Shown piece after piece: positions 51,318-59,878 of a DNA stretch of 64,000 bases. Below the pieces are notes generated by a model. The model did not search any database. It was not told where the DNA came from and saw only the letters and a program-made list of their open reading frames with translations. The translations under genes and the position numbers were made by a program. The first letter of the stretch is position 1; each line of letters starts with the position of its first letter. Source of the stretch: Acidobacteriaceae bacterium UBA1307 (lineage in GTDB: Bacteria > Acidobacteriota > Terriglobia > Terriglobales > Acidobacteriaceae); the NCBI GenBank assembly GCA_002307235.1, contig DBTV01000036.1, positions 3,666 to 67,665 of the forward strand, in the 5' to 3' direction.

Positions 51318-52550
51318 GTGCATCGACGTGGATTTTTGCAGGGAGTAGGCGTGGCGGCGGCCTCGGCAGCGCTGGCCGGAGTTCCGCTCGAAGTCAGAGC
51401 GCAGGCAATCGATACGCATGCGCGCTGGACAGGCTACGTGAAGAAGACCGCCGGCCCGGTGCTCACGGCCCTGAGCGAGCGCAAATTTAAGGAAAAATTT
51501 CCCATCGAGTGCAAGCCCGGCCAGGAAGAGAGTCGGCGCAAATGCACGTATCTTGAGGCGCTGGGCCGCACTCTTTGTGGCATCGGACCATGGCTTGAGA
51601 GCGGAGAACCAAGCGCCGATCGCGACCACTATCGCGCACTGGCTCGCGAGGCGTTGCGTGCCGGTGTTGATCCGCACTCGCCCGACGCCATGCCCTTCGG
51701 CTCTATCGCGCAGACGCTCGTCGATGCGGGCTTTCTCGGCGTGGGCCTGCTGCGCGCGCCACGGCAACTGCTGGAGGCTCTGCCCGCCGACACGCGCCAA
51801 TGGCTGATCGATGGCCTCAAGAAGACGCGCGTGGTCACGCCGCCCGAAACCAACTGGCTGCTGTTTTCCGCCGTCGTCGAGGCCACGCTGGCCACGCTCG
51901 GTGCCGACTGGGACAAGCGCCCGGTCGAGCACGCGCTTGAGCGGCACAAAGGCTGGTACGTGGGCGATGGCGTCTATGGTGATGGAGCCTTCTATCACGC
52001 CGACTACTACGACAGCTTCGTGATTCAACCCTTTCTGCGTAGCGTGCTCGACAGCCCGGCCGGTGCGGTCGGCGTCGGCCCTGAACTGCGCGAACTCGAA
52101 CCGGCCCGCGCTCGCCGCTACGCCGCAATTCAGGAGCGGATGATCAACCGCGACGGAAGCTGGCCGGTGCTTGGCCGCTCCATTGCCTATCGTTGTGGTG
52201 CCTTTCATCACCTGGCCGATGCGGCTCTGCGCGAGCAGTTGCCCGAGGAGGTGAGCCCGACGCAGGTTCGTTGCGCACTCACCGCAGCCATCGATGCCTC
52301 GCTCGGCGCGCCGGGCAGCTATGACGCGAACGGCTGGCTCACCATCGGCCTCGCCGGTCATCAGCCCTCGCTCGGCGAGTTCTATATCTCCACCGGCAGC
52401 CTCTACCTTTGCCTCGAGGCATTTTTGCCGCTGGGACTCAAAAAAGAAAATGCCTTTTGGCGCGCTCCCGATGCGCCCTGGACCTCGAAACGGGTATGGG
52501 CGGGCGGCGATCTGCCAGCCGATCACGCGCTTGACGGCTTTCACGGTTAA
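51318..52550 (+). CDS. Secreted DUF2264-family protein
   Basis: A 410-residue exported protein. The N-terminus MHRRGFLQGVGVAAASAALAG is a Tat-type signal (RRGFLQ, then a hydrophobic stretch and VRAQA cleavage site). The mature part, with GIGPWLE, NWLLFSAVVEA, WYVGDGVYGDG and YYDSFVIQPF, matches DUF2264, a predicted all-helical toroid related to polysaccharide-active enzymes. Activity is unproven. The start is GTG with AAGGAG 6 bases upstream. Tat export implies folding or cofactor loading before secretion. Confidence 0.85.
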   Translation: MHRRGFLQGVGVAAASAALAGVPLEVRAQAIDTHARWTGYVKKTAGPVLTALSERKFKEKFPIECKPGQEESRRKCTYLEALGRTLCGIGPWLESGEPSADRDHYRALAREALRAGVDPHSPDAMPFGSIAQTLVDAGFLGVGLLRAPRQLLEALPADTRQWLIDGLKKTRVVTPPETNWLLFSAVVEATLATLGADWDKRPVEHALERHKGWYVGDGVYGDGAFYHADYYDSFVIQPFLRSVLDSPAGAVGVGPELRELEPARARRYAAIQERMINRDGSWPVLGRSIAYRCGAFHHLADAALREQLPEEVSPTQVRCALTAAIDASLGAPGSYDANGWLTIGLAGHQPSLGEFYISTGSLYLCLEAFLPLGLKKENAFWRAPDAPWTSKRVWAGGDLPADHALDGFHG

Positions 52551-52683
52551 CACACGAGGGAACCGGGCCATCCTTGGCTTCGGTTTCCTTGTTTCCACCT
52601 GCAGCAAGTAGCGTAAAGTGAAGAAGAAGGGGATCGCTCCCCGGGCTCGGGCGGCTATCGGCTGCTTGCCCGCACAGAGGTTT

Positions 52684-53724
52684 ATGCGCCTTTGCACTCA
52701 GGTGGTTCTGTTCTTGCTTTTGCTGGCTTCGGTGGGCTTGCGAGCCCAGCAGTCGGCTGCGCCCGCGCAAACTCCGGCCGTGCCGCTGCCCGCCGAAGAT
52801 CGCGATCCGGTCCGCGCTCCCGAAGGTGAGACCCACGCCGCCGAAATCGTCAAGCAGGCCGATGGCGATCTTGTGTTGCGTACCGAGGTCGAAGAGGTCG
52901 TGCTCAACGTCACCGTTCTCGACGGCACAAAGATCGTGCAGGATCTCAAAAAGGAAAACTTTCGCGTCGCCGAGGATGGCTTTGCGCAAAAAATTCTCAG
53001 CTTTCAGCACACCGATCTGCCGGTCTCGATTGCGCTGGTCGTCGACAACTCCGGCTCGATGGGCAAAAAACGGCCCTCGGTCAACAAGAGCACGCTCGAT
53101 CTGATCGCCGCCTCGAATCCCGCCGATGAGGCCTTCGTCGTGAACTTCTCCGACGAAGCATTTATCGATCAGGACTTTACCTCGGACCCGGAGAAGCTGC
53201 GCAAGGGGCTGTCGAACATTGACGCGCGCGGTGGCACGGCGCTCTACGACGCCGTGGTCGCCTCGGCCGACAAACTGGCCACCGACGGCAAGCGCCCCAA
53301 GCAGGTGCTGATCCTGATTACCGACGGCGAGGACAACATCTCGACGCTGACGCTCGAGCAGACCATCCGCCGCGTGCAGGAACTGGGTGGCCCGGTCATC
53401 TATTCGATCGGCCTGCTCTTCGGCGACGACATGAGCCGCTCGGAGATCAAGCACGCCCGCCGCGCCCTCGAACTGCTTTCGACCGAGACCGGCGGCATGG
53501 CCTACTTCCCCAAGTCCATCGAGCAGGTCGACGAGATTGTCGCCGCCGTGGCGCGCGACATCCGCAGCCAGTACACCATCGGCTACCACTCCTCGAAGCC
53601 CTCGAGTGAGTCGGGCTTTCGCCATGTGCAGGTCGCCGTCGAGGGCAAGGGCTTGCGCAAGCTCACCGTCCGCACCCGCACCGGTTACTTTCCGGGCGGG
53701 CGCATTGCCCGAAAAACCAGGTAG
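52684..53724 (+). CDS. Secreted VWA-domain protein, acidobacterial VWFA-related type
   Basis: A 346-residue exported protein. After a signal peptide (VVLFLLLLASVGLRAQQ) comes a small beta domain (EEVVLNVTVLDG...), then a von Willebrand A domain with the MIDAS start VVDNSGSMG, SRGGTALYDAV-like GGTALYDAV and LITDGEDN. Such proteins are abundant and characteristic in Acidobacteria; their partners are unknown. I chose ATG 52684, with AGAGG 5 bases upstream and a clean signal peptide. A GTG at 52618 would add 22 basic residues. Confidence 0.9.
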   Translation: MRLCTQVVLFLLLLASVGLRAQQSAAPAQTPAVPLPAEDRDPVRAPEGETHAAEIVKQADGDLVLRTEVEEVVLNVTVLDGTKIVQDLKKENFRVAEDGFAQKILSFQHTDLPVSIALVVDNSGSMGKKRPSVNKSTLDLIAASNPADEAFVVNFSDEAFIDQDFTSDPEKLRKGLSNIDARGGTALYDAVVASADKLATDGKRPKQVLILITDGEDNISTLTLEQTIRRVQELGGPVIYSIGLLFGDDMSRSEIKHARRALELLSTETGGMAYFPKSIEQVDEIVAAVARDIRSQYTIGYHSSKPSSESGFRHVQVAVEGKGLRKLTVRTRTGYFPGGRIARKTR

Positions 53725-53788
53725 AGCCCACCCCGCCCCGGTCGTCGCGATAAGCTAGAGAGAGGAGATCGGAAGACTAACTAAAACC

Positions 53789-54940
53789 ATGCCTCAATAC
53801 AAACTTGCGACACTTGCGATCCATGCCGGCCAGGAGCCGGATCCGCAGACGGGCGCCGTCAATGTCCCCGTCTACCTGACGTCGACCTTTCAGTTGACTG
53901 GAATCGGCACCGACCGCGGCTGGGACTACTCCCGCGCCGGCAACCCGACCCGTGACCATCTCGAGACCGCCGTTGCTGCCCTCGAGCAGGGTGCCTATAG
54001 CGCCCATCTGTTCACCACCGGTATGGCTGCCATCTCGGCCGTCTTCGCCCTGCTGCGCGCTGGCGATCATCTCGTCTGCTCACGCGACGTTTACGCGGGC
54101 ACCGTCCGCCTGCTTGATCAGATCGTCTCCGGCTACGGCATCGAGATCCAGTATGTGGACACCAGCGACCTCAAGGCCGTCGAGGCTGCCATCAAGTCGA
54201 ACACCAAGATGGTCTATGTCGAGACGCCGAGCAATCCGCTCATGGTTCTGTCGGACATCGCGGCCATCGCCAAGCTGGCGCATGCGCACGGTGCCGAGGT
54301 CTGCGTTGACAACACCTTCATGTCGCCGGTTCTGCAGAGCCCCATCGCGCTCGGCGCCGACATCGTTGTTCATTCGACGACCAAGTATCTGAACGGCCAC
54401 TCCGATGGTCTGGGCGGCGCCGTCATCGGCTCCAAGCCCGAGCACAAGGACCGCTTCCTGCTGGTGCAGAAGGCCGCCGGTGGCGTCATGTCGCCCTTTG
54501 AGTGCTTCCTGGTTCTGCGCGGCATCAAGACGCTGCCCTTGCGCATCAAGCAGCACGAGGAGAACGGCCGCGCGATTGCGGAATTTCTCTCGACCCACGC
54601 CAAGGTTTCGAAACTCGCCTATCCGGGCCTCAAGTCGCACCCGCAGTACGAACTGGCCTGTCGCCAGCAGCGTGGCTTCGGCTCCATGTTGAGCTTTGAG
54701 CTGGCCGATCGCGATGCCGCGGGCCGCTTCCTGGCTGCCCTCAAGCTCTTTACCAATGCCGAGTCGCTCGGCGGCGTTGAGTCGCTGGCCTCACATTCGG
54801 CTACCACCACCCACGCCTCGGTCAGCGCCGAAACCCGCGCTGCCATGGGCATTACCGATGGCCGCGTGCGCCTGTCGATCGGCATCGAAGACAAGGAAGA
54901 CCTGATCGCCGATCTCGAGCAGGCTCTGGCGGTGGTGTAG
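53789..54940 (+). CDS. Transsulfuration PLP enzyme (cystathionine gamma-synthase/lyase family)
   Basis: A 383-residue fold-type I PLP enzyme. The PLP lysine is K199 in STTKYLNGHSD; SRAGNPTRDHLE, FTTGMAAISAV, ETPSNPLM and SLGGVESLASHSA are family motifs. The family splits into cystathionine gamma-synthase, gamma- and beta-lyases and O-acetylserine or homoserine sulfhydrylases, which motif reading cannot separate here. It acts in methionine/cysteine metabolism. GAGAGGAGATCGGAAG lies well upstream of the ATG. The tsaB gene starts 6 bases after its stop codon. Confidence 0.92.
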   Translation: MPQYKLATLAIHAGQEPDPQTGAVNVPVYLTSTFQLTGIGTDRGWDYSRAGNPTRDHLETAVAALEQGAYSAHLFTTGMAAISAVFALLRAGDHLVCSRDVYAGTVRLLDQIVSGYGIEIQYVDTSDLKAVEAAIKSNTKMVYVETPSNPLMVLSDIAAIAKLAHAHGAEVCVDNTFMSPVLQSPIALGADIVVHSTTKYLNGHSDGLGGAVIGSKPEHKDRFLLVQKAAGGVMSPFECFLVLRGIKTLPLRIKQHEENGRAIAEFLSTHAKVSKLAYPGLKSHPQYELACRQQRGFGSMLSFELADRDAAGRFLAALKLFTNAESLGGVESLASHSATTTHASVSAETRAAMGITDGRVRLSIGIEDKEDLIADLEQALAVV

Positions 54941-54946
54941 GGGCCA

Positions 54947-55639
54947 ATGAGCGAAGCGAAGCTGCTGCTTGGCATCGATACCTGCGGGCCGGTTGGTTCG
55001 GTCGCTCTGGGTCGCTGGACCGCGAACGCGGTCGAGATCCTTGGCGAAACCGAGCTGGCCGGGCGCAGCTATTCGGCGCTTCTGGCCCCGGCGGTGCGCG
55101 ATCTGCTCGCTGCCGCTGGGCTGCCTCTGGCCGCGCTCACGGCGCTCGTCGTCACCGATGGACCGGGCAGCTTTACCGGCGTCCGCGTCGGGCTCGCCAC
55201 GGTGAAGGGTTTGGCCGAGGGCGCTGGTCTTCCAGTCGTCGCCGTCACGCGGCTCGAGGCTTTGGCGCTCAAGGCCAACACCACCTCTGCCGCTCTCGAC
55301 GCTCATCGCAACGAGGTTTTTCTCCTGCTAGGCGAGGGGCGCGAACTGCTGGCGGGCGCTGACGAGCTTGCCCAAGAGAAACAAACAGAAAAAATCGCCG
55401 TCTGCGAAGATGCCGCGGCCAGGGTGCTGGCCTCTGCGTGGCCTGGGGTCGAGCAGATTCACGTCTCTGCGCCCACCGCTGCCGATGCGCTGCGTCTGGC
55501 CCTGCCCCGCGTGCTCGCCGCCCGCTTTGACGATGTGGCCGAACTCGATGGCCACTACATTCGCCGCTCCGACGCTGAAATCTTTGGCCCCGCCAGTGCC
55601 ACGCCGTTGCCCACCATGCCGGAGATTGTCCGCCAGTGA
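54947..55639 (+). CDS. tsaB: tRNA t6A biosynthesis protein TsaB
   Basis: A 230-residue ASKHA-fold protein. LLGIDTCGPVGSVAL and DGPGSFTGVRVGLATVKGLA are the TsaB hallmarks. TsaB forms a complex with TsaD and TsaE that threonylcarbamoylates A37 of ANN-decoding tRNAs; the partners are not in this window. It overlaps the next gene (rimI-like) by 4 bases, the usual tsaB-rimI pairing. Confidence 0.93.
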   Translation: MSEAKLLLGIDTCGPVGSVALGRWTANAVEILGETELAGRSYSALLAPAVRDLLAAAGLPLAALTALVVTDGPGSFTGVRVGLATVKGLAEGAGLPVVAVTRLEALALKANTTSAALDAHRNEVFLLLGEGRELLAGADELAQEKQTEKIAVCEDAAARVLASAWPGVEQIHVSAPTAADALRLALPRVLAARFDDVAELDGHYIRRSDAEIFGPASATPLPTMPEIVRQ

Positions 55640-56094
55640 GCGCACCCTGTGTGCGGCCCATGGCGGCCGAGGATCTGGACCCGGTGCTGGCTCTGGCCGA
55701 AAGGCAGCCGCAGGCTCCGCACTGGGCACGCCGCGCCTATCGCGCGCTCTTCAACCCGCAGGCTCTGCCCAAACGCATTGCGCTGGTGGTTGAGCTCGAA
55801 TCGGCCGTGCGCGGCTTCGCCGTCGCCAGCATCGTCGGCCCCGAGGCCGAACTCGAATGCATCGTTGTTGCCGCCGGCTTTGAGCGGCGTGGCCTTGGTC
55901 GCGGGCTGATGCAGGCGCTCTCCGCGATGCTCCATGCGGCTGGCGTCGAGGAACTTCTGCTGGAGGTCCGGCAGGGCAACGAGCGCGCTCTGGCCTTTTA
56001 CAGCACGCTCGGCTGGGCAGAGGTGGGTCGCCGTCCCCGCTATTACACTGATCCGGAAGAGGATGCGATTTTGATGTCGATCCGGCTCGCGTAA
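55636..56094 (+). CDS. rimI: GNAT acetyltransferase, RimI-like
   Basis: A 152-residue N-acetyltransferase. The acetyl-CoA motif A region is ERRGLGRGLMQAL and motif B is RQGNERALAFYSTLGW; YYTDPEEDAILM follows the RimI C-terminal pattern. RimI acetylates the N-terminus of ribosomal protein S18. The start is GTG inside the tsaB stop codon overlap (GTGA), so translation is coupled. The N-terminal half (VRPMAAEDLD) is standard. Assignment to RimI rests largely on linkage to tsaB. Confidence 0.86.
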   Translation: MSAPCVRPMAAEDLDPVLALAERQPQAPHWARRAYRALFNPQALPKRIALVVELESAVRGFAVASIVGPEAELECIVVAAGFERRGLGRGLMQALSAMLHAAGVEELLLEVRQGNERALAFYSTLGWAEVGRRPRYYTDPEEDAILMSIRLA

Positions 56095-56271
56095 TCTGCC
56101 CGCAGGCCGCGTTTTTGGCCCATCGCATTTCCTTCGCCTCCCCAAGAAAATTCCCTCCCTGCAACAAAAATTCTCCACAGATTTTTTGGTACTTTTGCGC
56201 AATATTTCGTCTTGCCGATTGTCGACTCCCAGCGATATATGTAAATGTTCTGTTACACCAGGAGGTGCTGG

Positions 56272-56481
56272 ATGGACGAGATCAAGGAGCAATCGCCGAG
56301 CGCGGAACTGGAACGCCTGCACGCCGAACATCGCCTCTACGCCCAGCGGTTGGAAGAACTCTCTCAACGAACCTACCTCAGCGAAGACGAGCAGCTTGAA
56401 GAAATCCGTCTGAAAAAACTCAAACTGCACGCCAAAGACCTCATCTACGCGCTCGAACACCGCACGGCGGCCGTCGCGTAG
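56272..56481 (+). CDS. DUF465 (YdcH) family small helical protein
   Basis: A 69-residue protein, highly charged and predicted to be two antiparallel helices: LERLHAEHRLYAQRLEELSQ and LEEIRLKKLKLHAKDLI. This is the DUF465/YdcH pattern; function unknown. The ATG has a perfect AGGAGGTG 5 bases upstream. A frame open to 56245 is not needed. Confidence 0.9.
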   Translation: MDEIKEQSPSAELERLHAEHRLYAQRLEELSQRTYLSEDEQLEEIRLKKLKLHAKDLIYALEHRTAAVA

Positions 56482-56538
56482 GCGAAGTGACTGGTCGAAC
56501 AACGATAAAGGCAACGCCACGCTGCCTTGTGGAGGGTG

Positions 56539-56558
56539 CAGGGGCATTCGTGCCCCTG
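56539..56558 (+). terminator. Stable UUCG hairpin before psd
   Basis: A perfect 8-bp stem CAGGGGCA/TGCCCCTG with a TTCG tetraloop, between the DUF465 gene and psd. No T-run follows, so it could be a terminator remnant or an mRNA structure. Confidence 0.45.
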
Positions 56559-56618
56559 ACATCCCTCTGGTCACGGTTCTGCGCCGCGCCATTGCCGGGG
56601 ACCGTATAATCAGAAGCA

Positions 56619-57239
56619 ATGGTTCGCGACGGATATTTCTATGGCGTGGGCTGCCTCGCGGTTGCGGTGGCAGTCGGATCTTTCACTGGCGTGTGGGCTC
56701 TCAGCGTCATTCCCCTGCTGTTGGCTGCGTTTTTTCTGTGGTTTTTCCGCGACCCCGAGCGCGAAATTCCCACCGAGCCCGGCGCGATTGTCTCGCCCGG
56801 TGACGGACGCGTGACCGAAACCGTCCGCATCCAGACGCCCGCGGGCGAACGCCAGCGCATCAGCATCTTTCTGAGCGTCTTCAACGTGCACGTCAATCGT
56901 GCGCCCATCGCCGGAACCTATGCGAGCGTGCGCTACCAAAAAGGCAAATATCTGAACGCCATGAACCCGGCCTCGGCCGAGCAGAACGAGCAGACCATTG
57001 CCACCCTGCGCGGCGAAGGCACCGAGGTCACCTTCAAGGTGATCGCCGGCCTGCTGGCGCGCCGCATTGTCTTCTTCCATCACGAGGGCGATACGGTCGA
57101 GCGCGGCCAGCGCGTTGGCCTCATCAAGTTCGGCTCGCGTGTCGATGTGATTCTGCCCGTCGAAGCCGCATTGCGCGTCAAGGTCGGGGATCGCGTCAAG
57201 GGTGGCATCTCGATTCTGGCATCGATGGAGGGTCGCTAA
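56619..57239 (+). CDS. psd: Phosphatidylserine decarboxylase (short, PSD-A type)
   Basis: A 206-residue proenzyme. Two N-terminal TM helices (about 5-45) are followed by FFRDPEREIP, VSPGDGRV, FLSVFNVHVNRAP and the self-cleavage site G172-S173 in IKFGSRVDV, which creates the pyruvoyl group. It converts phosphatidylserine to phosphatidylethanolamine at the membrane. The next gene, pssA, starts at the base after its stop codon, so both steps of phosphatidylethanolamine synthesis are made together. Confidence 0.94.
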   Translation: MVRDGYFYGVGCLAVAVAVGSFTGVWALSVIPLLLAAFFLWFFRDPEREIPTEPGAIVSPGDGRVTETVRIQTPAGERQRISIFLSVFNVHVNRAPIAGTYASVRYQKGKYLNAMNPASAEQNEQTIATLRGEGTEVTFKVIAGLLARRIVFFHHEGDTVERGQRVGLIKFGSRVDVILPVEAALRVKVGDRVKGGISILASMEGR

Positions 57240-58136
57240 GTGGAGAACGAAGCGGGTCGCCTGCGCGCCGCTCGTCATGCGCGCATTCATCGCGGCATGT
57301 TTCTGCTGCCGTCGCTGTTTACCGTCGGCAGCATCGCCGCTGGCTATTTCTCGATCACCGAGACAATGAAGGCGCTGGTCAACACCGGCGAGGCCGCGAT
57401 GCATCTGGACTGGGCCGCCATCGCCATCCTCTTCGCGATTCCCTTCGACGCCCTCGATGGCCGCATTGCGCGCATGACCAACACCACCAGCGACTTTGGC
57501 CGCGAACTCGATTCGCTCGCCGATGCCTTCACTTTTGGTGTCGCGCCCAGCCTGTTGGCGTTGATCTGGGGCTTCCACTTTTTGCCCGAGACCATCTACG
57601 CGCCCCTGCGCCAGAATCTGATTCATGCCGGCGCCTTCATCTGCTTCGTCTATCTGATCGGCGGCGTCTCGCGCTTGGCGCGCTTCAACATCTCCAAGGA
57701 CCCGCAGCCGCGCAACCCCGGTCGGCCCGGTCGCAAATACTTCGTCGGCATGCCGATTCCCGCTGCTGCGGCCCTGCTTGCTTCGGCCGTGCACCTGTGC
57801 GGCGGCTATCCGGTCCGTGCCTGGTGGGTGGCGATTCTCTGGCTCGTGCTGGTGGGCTTCGCCGGCTTCCTGATGGTCAGCACCTGGCGCTTCTGGTCGG
57901 GCAAGGAACTGAACTTTACGCGCAGCCATCCCTTCCAGTTATTGCTGGTGGTTCCGGTCGTGCTCTATGTCACAATCAAGTATTCGCAGGGCGTGCTCTG
58001 CGTCATGGCCCTGCTCTATATGTTCTCAGGGGTCTGGGCGCGCGCGGCTTACTCGTGGTCACGTCGCCGCCGCCACGGGGTCGATGCGCCGCCCGAGGAC
58101 GAAACGCCGGACTCCGGCGCCGCCAAGTTTCTTTAA
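57240..58136 (+). CDS. pssA: CDP-diacylglycerol-serine O-phosphatidyltransferase
   Basis: A 298-residue integral membrane enzyme with about eight hydrophobic segments. The CDP-alcohol phosphotransferase signature is complete: D70-x2-D73-G-x2-A-R-x8-G87-x3-D91-x3-D95. It makes phosphatidylserine from CDP-diacylglycerol and serine, feeding the decarboxylase encoded immediately upstream. The start is GTG, placed directly after the TAA of psd; no separate ribosome-binding site is needed for coupled translation. The C-terminus is hydrophilic and Pro/Asp-rich. Confidence 0.94.
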   Translation: MENEAGRLRAARHARIHRGMFLLPSLFTVGSIAAGYFSITETMKALVNTGEAAMHLDWAAIAILFAIPFDALDGRIARMTNTTSDFGRELDSLADAFTFGVAPSLLALIWGFHFLPETIYAPLRQNLIHAGAFICFVYLIGGVSRLARFNISKDPQPRNPGRPGRKYFVGMPIPAAAALLASAVHLCGGYPVRAWWVAILWLVLVGFAGFLMVSTWRFWSGKELNFTRSHPFQLLLVVPVVLYVTIKYSQGVLCVMALLYMFSGVWARAAYSWSRRRRHGVDAPPEDETPDSGAAKFL

Positions 58137-58201
58137 TTTTGAAAGCATCGACAGCTTCGCAACCGATGCTCTAAACTCTTCGACCAATACCGAGGGAGAT
58201 C

Positions 58202-59224
58202 GTGTACAAGATTGCAATTGCCGGGGCTTCGACCCTGCTGGGCCAGGAACTCAAAGACGCCATCGCGGAATCGTCGCTGGCGACCGCTCAACTCGTGTTG
58301 CTCGACGAGGAAAAAGCCAAAGGACAGATTGAGCAACTCGGCGATGAGATCACGATTCTGAATGCCATTGACGATGACTCCTTTGAAAAAGTGGACTTCA
58401 CCTTCTTCTGCGGCGCCGAGTCGCTGACGCGCAAGCACTGGCAGCAGGCTCTGCGCTCCGGCTCCACCGTGCTCGATCTGAGCGGCTCGCTCGATCAGGA
58501 ATCCGGCGTGCTCGTTCGCTCGCCCTGGCTCGGCGTTGAGCTGACCGCCGACCTGTTCACTCCCGCCGTCGTCCCCGCGCATCCGGCCGCCGTTGCTCTC
58601 GCACTTTTGCTGGACCACCTCCGTCTGGCCGCCCCCCTCCGTCAGGCTGCGGCCACCGTGCTGCAACCGGCCAGCGAACACGGCCGCGCCGCCATGGACG
58701 AACTGCACCAGCAGACCGTCAACCTGCTCAGCTTCCAGGGCATTCCGCGCGAGGTCTACGACGCGCAGGTCGCCTACAATTTGCTCACCGGTGTTGGAGA
58801 AGCCGCGCAGGTCAGCCTCGCCCTTACCGAAGCACGCCTGCGTCGTCACGTTGCCGCGCTCTCGGCCGGTCGCTGGCCCGCCATCGCGCTCCAGCTCGTG
58901 CAGGCCCCGGTCTTCCACGGTTACACCTTCTCGGTCTCGGTGGAGTTTGAATCGCCGATCGAGATTCGCGCCATTGAAGAGTCGCTTGCCGGCGAGCACA
59001 TCGATCTGGTCCTCGAAGACACCGACTCGCCCTCGAATCTGGCCACCACCGGGCAGAACGACGTGCTGGTACGCCTGCGCACGGAAAAGGACGGTCGCAA
59101 TCCGACCCTCGCCTCGCGCATCTGGCTCTGGGCTGCCTGCGACAATCTGCGCCTGAGCACGCAGAACGCCCTCGCCTGCGCCCTCGACATGCGCCAACTC
59201 CGCCCCAAGGGCTCCGTGCAGTAG
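58202..59224 (+). CDS. Aspartate-semialdehyde dehydrogenase-like protein lacking the catalytic cysteine
   Basis: A 340-residue protein with the Asd fold: YKIAIAGASTLLGQEL (NADP-binding), DFTFFCGAES, TVLDLSGSLDQESGV, and an Asd-type dimerisation domain (about 130-320, PVFHGYTFSVSVE). The active-site cysteine that family enzymes carry in a NPNC(S/T)T motif is absent: the corresponding segment reads VVPAHPAAVALAL. It therefore resembles the USG-1 type of inactive Asd paralogue. Role unknown. The start is GTG with GGGAG 5 bases upstream. It lies 65 bases downstream of pssA, possibly in the same transcript. Confidence 0.82.
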   Translation: MYKIAIAGASTLLGQELKDAIAESSLATAQLVLLDEEKAKGQIEQLGDEITILNAIDDDSFEKVDFTFFCGAESLTRKHWQQALRSGSTVLDLSGSLDQESGVLVRSPWLGVELTADLFTPAVVPAHPAAVALALLLDHLRLAAPLRQAAATVLQPASEHGRAAMDELHQQTVNLLSFQGIPREVYDAQVAYNLLTGVGEAAQVSLALTEARLRRHVAALSAGRWPAIALQLVQAPVFHGYTFSVSVEFESPIEIRAIEESLAGEHIDLVLEDTDSPSNLATTGQNDVLVRLRTEKDGRNPTLASRIWLWAACDNLRLSTQNALACALDMRQLRPKGSVQ

Positions 59225-59249
59225 CTTCTTGAATCACATACGGCAAAAC

Positions 59250-59271
59250 GGGCGCGGCCTCGGTCGTGCCC
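59250..59271. repeat. Short palindrome of the GGGC(A/G)CGGC family
   Basis: GGGCGCGGCC...GGTCGTGCCC followed by TAAAC, very similar in position and sequence to the palindrome after trmO. Confidence 0.55.
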
Positions 59272-59293
59272 TAAACTTTAGCGTAGTCATTCA

Positions 59294-59323
59294 CAGGCCG
59301 ACCTGATTCAGGTTGGCCTGTTT
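59294..59323 (+). terminator. Terminator after Asd-like gene
   Basis: A 12-bp stem with one G-T pair, CAGGCCGACCTG/CAGGTTGGCCTG, then TTT. It separates the plus-strand operon from the convergent arsR-like gene. Confidence 0.65.
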
Positions 59324-59336
59324 CGTGCTGCAATCA

Positions 59337-59678
59337 TTAAAAAATTTTTTTGTGCAAAGATGCGCATGCTGCGTTTAGAACGGACTCGATCAGGCCAGGA
59401 AAGAGCAACTCTAATTCTTTCTTGCGCAGGCTGTTGATCAGTTCGTTTCCCTCCCTGCGTGATTCGATGAGACCTGCTTCGCGCAGCACCTTGAAGTGAT
59501 GTGACAGGGAGGACTTTGGTATAGCGATGCCAAAAGAACCGCAGGAAATTTCTTTCTTCTTCGATAGTAGAAGGAGAATTTCGAGTCGAACCGGGTCACT
59601 AAGAGCCTGCAGAATTTTGGGCAAGGCAATTGATTTGTGCGTGCGTGCAGGCTGGGTGGGCGTGGGCTTTTTCGTCAT
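59337..59678 (-). CDS. ArsR/SmtB-family winged-helix repressor
   Basis: A 113-residue DNA-binding protein. LSDPVRLEILLLL, then the recognition helix region SLSHHFKVLREAGLIESRREG and NELINSL, is the ArsR winged helix. The ELCVC-type metal site of ArsR is not present; a single cysteine in EISCGSFG precedes the recognition helix, so the signal could be thiol-reactive rather than metal. It is divergent from the flavoprotein gene across a very strong palindrome, its likely operator. Base composition is lower in GC than the neighbours. Confidence 0.9.
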   Translation of the reverse strand: MTKKPTPTQPARTHKSIALPKILQALSDPVRLEILLLLSKKKEISCGSFGIAIPKSSLSHHFKVLREAGLIESRREGNELINSLRKKELELLFPGLIESVLNAACASLHKKIF

Positions 59679-59785
59679 GGAATGTCTGTCTGAAATGGTC
59701 TTCTTTTAAAGGGCTAGGGAGATCCCCCGCCTCTGCCGGTGGATACTTACAATTCACACTAGTTCATGCTCCTTGACTTGACAAG

Positions 59786-59833
59786 GTTGTTCGAGTAATG
59801 TCGAACTAGATGGTTCGACATTACTCGAACAAC
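59786..59833. promoter_or_regulatory. Large palindromic operator between arsR-like and flavoprotein genes
   Basis: A perfect 21-bp inverted repeat (59786-59806 with 59813-59833) and a 6-base spacer. Each arm itself contains TTCGA-N6-TCGAA (59790-59805 and 59814-59829), so it reads as two adjacent ArsR-type sites. TTGACA at 59778-59783 abuts its left side. The flavoprotein ATG is 45 bases to the right, the arsR ATG about 108 bases to the left. Confidence 0.85.
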
Positions 59834-59878
59834 GCAGCCTCGTCTGGAATAGACGTGAGCGAAGCGGAAGGATAAGAA

